A stretch of DNA of 13,188 nucleotides from positions 1 through 13,188 of the forward strand of contig QXCR01000354.1 in NCBI GenBank assembly GCA_004380135.1, in the 5' to 3' direction. This document shows positions 8,312-13,188 of this stretch, piece after piece; position 1 is the stretch's first letter; every line of letters starts with the position of its first letter. Both the position numbers and the translations under genes were made by a program. This stretch comes from Stemphylium vesicarium (Eukaryota; Ascomycota; Dothideomycetes; Pleosporales; Pleosporaceae). A model generated the notes under the pieces. The model worked only from the letters and a program-made list of their open reading frames with translations. It ran no database searches and was not told the origin of the DNA.

Positions 8312-8387
8312 GATGCGATCTGAAATGCTGTTCTAGTGCTATACCCTTCCACGACTATGCGACGTGAAATGCTGTTTCAATGCTATG
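8312..8387 (+). repeat. Imperfect tandem direct repeat in the divergent promoter
   Basis: Two copies lie 44 bp apart. Both contain ATGCGA, then TGAAATGCTGTT (8321-8332 and 8365-8376), then TGCTAT. Part of the start (CGATGCGAC) recurs once more near 8394. This could be a duplicated transcription-factor site for co-regulating the two genes; the role is inferred. Confidence 0.6.
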
Positions 8388-8557
8388 TGCGGTCGATGCG
8401 ACGGCAAACTAAGTCGTCTTGGTCTCCACCAGAAAATAAATGTACATGGTCCGTGCAAGCGAACCGCACCTGCCCAGATTTCGTGAAGAATATCGACGTG
8501 CCCCACCAACCACATTGACATCTTCGATAGTCGCAGCGCCTCACCCACCGGCACCTT

Positions 8558-8586
8558 CACCACCACCACCACCGCCGCCGCCGCCG
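8558..8586 (+). repeat. Trinucleotide tract (CAC)5(CGC)4
   Basis: A compound microsatellite of five CAC units followed by four CGC units, ending 24 bp before the eIF3f ATG, probably in its 5' leader. It is likely to vary in length between strains. Confidence 0.85.
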
Positions 8587-8610
8587 AAAATACACGCTCC
8601 CATCCCTACC

Positions 8611-9752
8611 ATGGCCGAGAACGACTCCTTCCTCCATCTTGCGCGCCCGCTCGGCCCAGCGCCCATGGGTGCTCAGCCATCGACTGCCCCGCTGAATGTC
8701 GCTATCCAGCCTCAGGTATGCGACAACCGCAGTGAGAGGCTGCATGCCCCGCTCTCTGACACCAAATAAATAGGCCGTCTTCTCCATTCTCGACCACTCC
8801 CTCCGCCGCCCCGCCGACCAAGAGCGCGTCATTGGCACCCTGCTCGGCACCCGCAGCGAAGACGGCACTGAAATCGAGATTCGCAACTGCTATGCTGTCC
8901 CCCATACCGAGACGGCCGAGCAGGTCGAGGTCGACATGGACTACCAGAAGCAAATGCTTGCCCTTCACCTCCGTGCCAACCCCCGCGAAGTCCTCGTTGG
9001 CTGGTACGCGACCAGCAGCGATCTCAACACCTTCTCCGCCCTCATCCAGAACTTCTACAGCCAGCAAGGCGACGGAACATGGCCCCATCCCGCCGTACAT
9101 CTCACCGTCTCCACCGTACCTGGCCAAGACATCGAGTCAAAGACATACATTTCCGCCCCCATTGGTGTGACTGCTGAGCGCGCTGCCGACTCATGCCTGT
9201 TTATCCCAGTGCCCCATGAGATCAAGTACGGTGAGGCCGAGAGGTCAGGCCTGGAGCTTATTTCATCGGCAAAGGACCGCGAAGACAGGTCACAGGAGGT
9301 CATGACTGATCTCGACTCATTGGAGCGCGCCATCCAGCATGTTCTTGACATGCTCGAGCGCGTTTCCAACTACGTTAACAATGTTTTGGACGAGGAGGCC
9401 GAGCCTTCATCTGCGTTGGGACAATTCCTGATGAACGCACTCAGCTTAGCACCCAAGGTTGAGCCCGCTGACGTTGAGCGCGACTTGTATGTTATATCTG
9501 TATTTTCTGCATCGAACCCTACTGACACATTGCAGCAACGCACACATCCAAGACGTTCTCGTAGTATCGTACCTCGCAAACACCATCCGCACGCAAATCG
9601 ATCTCTCAAACCGCCTTGCAACCGCAGCGCTGACCATGGGCGGTGGTGACGTTCTTGGCGGTGACGGCAAGAAGGACGGCGACAACAGGGGCAAGGGTGG
9701 CGACCGACGAGGAGGCGGCAAGGGAAGGCAACAGAGGGAACAAGAGGCATGA
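8611..9752 (+). CDS. Translation initiation factor eIF3 subunit F
   Basis: eIF3f is an MPN-domain subunit of the eIF3 complex that helps assemble the 43S/48S preinitiation complex in the cytoplasm. The gene model is exon 1 8611-8715, intron 8716-8773 (58 bp, GTATGC...AATAG, branch CTGAC), exon 2 8774-9486, intron 9487-9535 (49 bp, GTATGT...TTGCAG, branch TACTGAC) and exon 3 9536-9752. All joins keep frame, giving 344 residues, the normal size in filamentous fungi. The MPN domain spans about 28-165 with ERVIGTLLG and NCYAVPH. The metalloprotease HxH position reads GWYAT (111-115), so the zinc site is degenerate, as is typical of eIF3f. The C-terminal MPN-associated helices include DVLVVSYLANTIRTQIDLSN. 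The tail after about 308 is Gly/Arg/Lys-rich low complexity. The start ATG has good context (TACCATGGCC). Confidence 0.96.
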
Positions 9753-10360
9753 GCATGCCCACAAGGAAAACATGGCAAGGAGTTTGGCGTTTGACTAGCC
9801 GGTCGTTTTAGACGGGCGTCAAGCCTCTAGGCGTGAAAATCGCCTCAGGACATTCAGCATTACGTGTGGATTCGGCATTACGGATGTGTGGGGAATTTGG
9901 AATCCAGAAAATGGTGGCAACCATGACAATGATGAGGATGCTGAGGTGGAGGAGGTGGTGGACTGCCCGCTGATGGCGCCATCGAGTGCTGTATCATACT
10001 ACTTTGTTCATACGGCGGCAGAACTCACAGCACGTTTTTGGCTGAGGCGCACACTGAATGAAATGTTCGAAACCCGCAAAACGCGCCTTGCTTGGACTTT
10101 GCCAATGAAGCATCAGGTGGAACGTGAAGAGGACAATGTTACAATTGTACTTAACGCCATAAATCACAACTGAACGGGAAGATTAAAATGTAGCATTTCT
10201 CTCAAGAACAAAAAAAAAGATTAATTAACTTTGCAGTTGTAACACCACAGCCTACATCTCCTATCCTTTCCTTCCTTTCTTCTCTCTCCTCCAAAATGCA
10301 CACGAAAAAAAATAGTTCGAAGAATCTTGGATGAAATTCCAAGCACGACATTGCAATAAT
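9753..10360. other. Intergenic region between eIF3f and the tRNA gene
   Basis: This presumably contains the eIF3f 3' UTR. Visible details are a small hairpin (AGGCG 9829-9833 with CGCCT 9841-9845), a near-duplicate TTCRGCATTACG at 9853-9864 and 9871-9882, an A9 run at 10210-10218 and a pyrimidine-rich stretch at 10256-10292. A 95-codon open frame (9886-10173) starts with GTG and shows no recognisable protein, so I do not call it a gene. Confidence 0.5.
10305..10312 (-). terminator. Possible RNA polymerase III terminator of tRNA-Phe
   Basis: Eight A on the + strand are a T8 run on the - strand, 48 bp beyond the 3' end of the tRNA gene. It is the first run of at least six T downstream. Pol III stops at T runs, but the distance is longer than usual, so this is tentative. 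Confidence 0.35.
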
Positions 10361-10459
10361 TGTCCCCTTCGTGGATCGAACACGATACCTCCAGATTTTT
10401 TAAAGTAAATGACTGACTGAGACTTCAGTCTGGCGCTCTCCCAATTGAGCTAAGGAGAC
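10361..10459 (-). tRNA. tRNA-Phe (anticodon GAA) with a 26-nt intron
   Basis: The cloverleaf can be built completely. The acceptor stem is 10459-10453 (GTCTCCT) with 10368-10362 (AGGGGAC), with discriminator A at 10361. The D arm has stem GCTC/GAGC and loop AATTGGGA. The anticodon stem is CCAGA (10433-10429) with TCTGG (10395-10391), with anticodon GAA at 10426-10424. The variable loop is AGGTA, and the T stem is TCGTG/CACGA with loop TTCGATC. The intron at 10422-10397 sits at the canonical place between nucleotides 37 and 38. Its CTTTA (10405-10401) can pair with the anticodon-loop TGAAG, as in the usual pre-tRNA fold. The A box (TAGCTCAATTGG) and B box (GTTCGATCC) are intact. It delivers phenylalanine for UUC/UUU codons. 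Confidence 0.95.
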
Positions 10460-11085
10460 AAGAGTAAAGGTATTTATAGAACTTGTTGGAAATTAGAATG
10501 ATTACACCAGCACGATTGATTTTGGGTTTGAAGGAGACGGGGCGGAAGAGAAAGTTGGGAGAGACGGGACATAAGGGAGGAGAAGAAGTGGATGTGTAAG
10601 GGAGGAATGACGGATGTGGGGAAAGCTGAGAAGTCTAGAACTATGCATAACCCTCCTTCATTCTCAGAATAGAACTTTTCTTCTCGGGTAGGGGGAAAGA
10701 GTATGAACTTGGGGTATTTTCTCTTGCCCTACCGACATCATTGTCTCTTCGGGTTCTTCTGTCCCCTTCTTAAAAATAACTCATGGCTGACCTCGCTAAT
10801 AGCAGCTCGAGCAGTCCGTCTCTTTCTTCCCGCGAATTTGACTTTTCGCCCGTATGAAGCCGCGTGCGCCGTTCGCTTCGGTAGGTGGGTTGTCTCTGTC
10901 TCCACACTGCTGAATCGGGGAAAACAAGTGTGGAGGTATCGCGACAAGGCGCCATAGTGATAATCTCCAAGTCTATGTGCGGCCATCATCGTCTTTTTAA
11001 GAAAAATCTCAGCTCGAGTCGAGAGCGCTTCTTCCATCCATTGTCGTCGAAGCAGCCATTATTCTCCTCACGAACGCATCAGTCC
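10460..11085. other. Intergenic region between tRNA-Phe and TAF13
   Basis: No convincing protein gene is seen; open frames of 84-99 codons overlap on both strands without codon bias. The one structured element is a 9-bp stem, CTCCACACT (10900-10908) with AGTGTGGAG (10927-10935), enclosing an 18-nt loop. Purine-rich DNA at 10520-10700 gives way to pyrimidine-rich DNA toward 11085. Part of this must be the TAF13 3' UTR and the upstream side of the tRNA gene. Confidence 0.5.
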
Positions 11086-11631
11086 TCATCCACTACGCAC
11101 CGTACTCGCATCATCCCCACCACCCCCATCCCTCTTCTTCTTCCTCTTCTTCTTCTTCTCCGCCTCCCCCTCCCCGTCAACACTAGCCTCCACCTCCCCA
11201 AGCACCACCTTCTTCTTCGGCCGTCCCAACTTAGTCTCACCCTCTCCACCACCGCCGCCATCCTTCTCCACAAGCACAGCGCCCTCATCCGTATCAAACG
11301 CCTTCCTCTTCCTCTTCAACTCCTTATCCGTCTCCAGCATCTCCGACACACGGCCCAGCTTCCCCGTGTCGCGGCGCAGCATGAATTTAAAGTCGTCAAG
11401 CTTGATCTTGGCGCGGCGCGCGTGGTGCGCCACCGACGCCGCTTCGTGGCATGTTTCAATGATGTAGTCGGTTATGATTTCGTCGAGCACGCGCACGGTT
11501 TCCGGGAGGGGGTAGTCGTTGTCGCCGAAGGCGAGGAGGAAGGCTTCTACTGATGAGGGGGTTAGGAGCGTTTCCGAGGTGGCGGAGTGGGTGCGGTGTA
11601 GAGGGTGCCGCGGCTGTGGGGGTATGGGCAT
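11086..11631 (-). CDS. TAF13: TFIID subunit TAF13 (histone-fold protein)
   Basis: TAF13 pairs with TAF11 through a histone fold in TFIID and helps load TBP at RNA polymerase II promoters in the nucleus. The frame is 181 residues without introns. The histone fold covers about 27-92: VEAFLLAFGDNDYPLPETV, then DEIITDYIIETCHEAA, then ARRAKIKLDDFKFMLRRDTGKLGR, followed by the conserved DKELKRKRKAFD. These blocks are diagnostic of fungal TAF13. The C-terminal half is a lineage-type extension, rich in Gly, Glu and Lys. It has an AT-hook-like GRPKK (136-140) and a KKKKRKKKR run (159-167) that would act as a nuclear localisation signal. The ATG at 11631 is the only one ahead of the fold. It is divergent from KSH1. 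Confidence 0.93.
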   Translation of the reverse strand: MPIPPQPRHPLHRTHSATSETLLTPSSVEAFLLAFGDNDYPLPETVRVLDEIITDYIIETCHEAASVAHHARRAKIKLDDFKFMLRRDTGKLGRVSEMLETDKELKRKRKAFDTDEGAVLVEKDGGGGGEGETKLGRPKKKVVLGEVEASVDGEGEAEKKKKRKKKRDGGGGDDASTVRSG

Positions 11632-12019
11632 TTCGGTGGTTTGGGGGTTGTGGGTTTAGATAGATGGGGGGAGGAATAGAAGAGTGTGTGATAGATAGAG
11701 GGAATGGGTGAAGGCAGTCAACCAACTTCACCATCAAGGCCCAACCTGCGGTGAAATTGAACAGACAAATTCACTTACAATCCTGCGTCGGAAACTGCTG
11801 ACCCTTTTGCCGCAGCCTCATACGAGGTTCCGTCATGCCGTGCGGTTGCGCTCAATCACCCGTCTCGTGGCTACTCTGCAACACCACCGCGCTCTCTCTC
11901 TCCCGTCCAAACCCGTCGAATCCCAGTCGCTTGCTCTTTTCCAAATAGCGGCAGTACTCGTGTAACGATGACCCGTGATGCGATACCGTTCTGTTCTGTT
12001 CGTTTATCGTTGTCGTTGC

Positions 12020-12037
12020 GACGCGAACGTTCGCGTC
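12020..12037. promoter_or_regulatory. 18-bp perfect palindrome, candidate operator
   Basis: GACGCGAACGTTCGCGTC equals its own reverse complement. It is two inverted ACGCGAA half-sites. ACGCG and CGCGAA resemble the cores bound by MBF/SBF-type cell-cycle factors in fungi. It lies about 390 bp upstream of both genes, so it could serve either. The factor assignment is inference. Confidence 0.45.
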
Positions 12038-12257
12038 TGCAGTTCGCGCGGAAACAAGGGAAAGGCACGGCCGGCCTCTAGTGTGGCTGCAATGACGATC
12101 CCGCCATGCGATTGCGGGTTGCGCACTGGCCCTCGCTCCCACATTCCGCTGCGGCGGCCGCCTCGCACATGCGGCCAGTCTAGCTTGCGACAACGGGCGA
12201 CTACTACCACGAACGAACGGACGACGACGATCTGTCCTTGTGTCGCATATTTTCCAG

Positions 12258-12280
12258 GCAACGCAACGCAACGCAACGCA
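12258..12280 (+). repeat. Pentanucleotide microsatellite (GCAAC)4
   Basis: Four exact GCAAC units are followed by GCA. It is a short tandem array in the KSH1 upstream region with no evident function. Confidence 0.8.
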
Positions 12281-12419
12281 GCAGCGATATAACCCGAGAT
12301 AACCTCCCGACTCCTCGTGTCTACACCATTCCATCTACATCTGCCAGTAAACCACGGCGCGCAACCAACACTCCCTCCTCATCCACCATCCACATCTACC
12401 ATCTCCATCACCTCTCACA

Positions 12420-12771
12420 ATGGTACACCGCCCCTCCCTTTCCATCCGTCCACCCACTTCACTAACATCCACCCTCCCATACACAGACAGCCCTCTTCAA
12501 CTTCCAATCCCTCCTCCTAGTAATCCTCCTCACAATCTGCACCTCCACTTACGCCCACTACGTCTTCCCGGGGATAATCGACCGCAACAAGGACAACTAC
12601 TTTGTGTCGCCGCTTTGGAAGGCGGCGCGTGTCGGAGAGAGGCTGAGTCCGTATGTTAGCATTGCGTGTGTTGTTATGGCTGTAAGTTGAGCGCGCTCTT
12701 CTGTCTTTCAACGCGTGGGTTGAGGATGTTTGTGCTAATGCGAAGGATAGGCGCTTGAGTTTATGGGATGA
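12420..12771 (+). CDS. KSH1: Kish family protein, early secretory pathway
   Basis: Kish (KSH1/TMEM167) is a small essential Golgi membrane protein needed for early steps of secretion. Exon 1 contributes only the ATG (12420-12422). Intron 1 is 12423-12486 (64 bp, GTACAC...ACACAG, branch CACTAAC) and exon 2 is 12487-12681. Intron 2 is 12682-12750 (69 bp, GTAAGT...GATAG, branch GCTAATG) and exon 3 is 12751-12771. The product has 72 residues, the usual size. It opens M-TALFNFQSLLLVILLTICT, the family's N-terminal signal-anchor-like segment, followed by IDRNKDNYF, WKAARVGERLSPYV and a second hydrophobic stretch ACVVMAALEFMG. The extreme C-terminus is slightly unusual. It is too short and too split to appear as one open frame. 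Divergent from TAF13. Confidence 0.93.
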
Positions 12772-13188
12772 GTGAGGTATTCAGAGTATGAGAACTCAGT
12801 TTAGAATGGGAGCGTGATATTGGTTAGCGGATGGAAGGACTGTATAGGGTATCATGAAGCGAGGCGTTATGGAATGGCCAAGTCCGTACACGACAGCCGT
12901 TTATATGCAAACAAGGAGGGGGCCACTTTACAGCAACGTATGCACATCAGCGCATCATCTCAAGTTGCAACAAGCACATGGCATTTACACAACGAAACCA
13001 TCACAAATCAAACTCCACGTTCTCAAATGAAAATCTAAAAAAAATTCAGAGACATTTCATAAGATTAAAATATATACAAGCAGGACGAGCTTTCACACAT
13101 CGTCATGTTTTGTGCCGACCACCTCCATTCAAAAGTCAACATTTGCACTTGCAAAGCACGATAAAAGTAAAAGTGTACCAGCACCCCC
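12772..13188. other. Region downstream of KSH1, no gene seen
   Basis: This is probably the KSH1 3' UTR plus intergenic DNA. It is AT-rich at 13015-13080 (AAAATCTAAAAAAAATTC, ATTAAAATATATAC), which may include polyadenylation signals. A 74-codon open frame from 12814 starts with GTG and looks like chance. Confidence 0.4.

Larger units (their letters stand above)
8239..8610. promoter_or_regulatory. Shared divergent promoter of UTP25 and eIF3f
   Basis: A 372-bp interval separates the two divergent start codons. It holds an imperfect direct repeat of about 32 bp (8312-8343 and 8356-8387) and a trinucleotide tract next to eIF3f. In-frame sequence upstream of the UTP25 ATG has no earlier ATG, so both starts are well fixed. 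No standard TATA box is seen, as is usual for fungal housekeeping genes. Confidence 0.6.
11632..12419. promoter_or_regulatory. Divergent promoter region of TAF13 and KSH1
   Basis: This 788-bp interval has no supported gene. Open frames of up to 160 codons here overlap in several frames on both strands and look like chance in GC-rich DNA. It carries an 18-bp palindrome (12020-12037), a (GCAAC)4 repeat (12258-12277) and a long CT/CA-rich stretch from about 12350 to the KSH1 ATG. The last is common in leaders of well-expressed fungal genes. Confidence 0.5.

Noticed and set aside
8557..9127. - strand frames (109 and 141 codons) opposite eIF3f
   Set aside because: They are shadows of the eIF3f exons, which give a complete and correctly sized conserved protein.
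9886..10173. 95-codon + strand frame downstream of eIF3f
   Set aside because: It begins with GTG and its first ATG is well inside. The translation has no known pattern and probably comes from the 3' UTR.
10396..10401. T6 run within the tRNA-Phe gene as a premature Pol III stop
   Set aside because: The T run is on the + strand. The tRNA is transcribed from the - strand, where it reads as A6.
10703..11037. Overlapping small frames on both strands between the tRNA and TAF13
   Set aside because: They have no codon bias, no intron signals and no recognisable product, and the two strands are equally open.
11852..12334. 160-codon - strand frame in the TAF13/KSH1 promoter
   Set aside because: It runs through the promoter palindrome and the GCAAC repeat and has an Arg/Ala/Ser-rich chance composition. 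Competing frames of similar quality exist in the same stretch.

Overview
The window looks like nuclear DNA of a filamentous ascomycete (Pezizomycotina). Introns are short (49-69 bp where splice sites are clear), with GTAAGT/GTATGT-type donors and CTRAC-type branch sites. Genes are compact and highly spliced, and a DNA transposon carries stop codons of the kind produced by repeat-induced point mutation (RIP). A Dothideomycete/Pleosporales host is my guess from general protein feel, not something I can prove.

Left part (1-5900), accessory in character. From 1 to about 1250 lies the 3' half of a hAT DNA transposon on the + strand. Its transposase frame is unbroken except for five in-frame TAG codons, and it ends near a perfect 20-bp-arm palindrome. 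The element abuts, and appears to have cut off the 3' end of, a secreted type-B carboxylesterase gene on the - strand (1192-2835). After a gene-free, partly AT-rich stretch comes a three-exon - strand gene for a secreted protein of unknown function (3486-4830). A + strand open frame of unknown function follows (5243-5884), with strong C-ending codons and a highly basic/acidic C-terminus.

Right part (5900-13188), conserved housekeeping genes. UTP25 (small-subunit processome) is on the - strand at 6014-8238. It is divergently arranged with eIF3f on the + strand (8611-9752, three exons) across a 372-bp shared promoter that holds an imperfect direct repeat. An intron-containing tRNA-Phe(GAA) gene lies on the - strand at 10361-10459. 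TAF13 (TFIID subunit) is on the - strand at 11086-11631 and faces away from KSH1 (Kish, early secretory pathway; + strand 12420-12771, three exons). Those two share a 788-bp promoter containing an 18-bp perfect palindrome. KSH1 is unusual in that its first coding exon is only the ATG.

The housekeeping genes serve ribosome assembly, translation initiation, tRNA supply, basal transcription and vesicle traffic. They form two divergent pairs rather than a pathway cluster. I see no secondary-metabolite cluster, CRISPR array or clear novel system. The most unusual places are the transposon/esterase junction, the two unrecognised genes between 3486 and 5884, and the promoter palindrome at 12020-12037.
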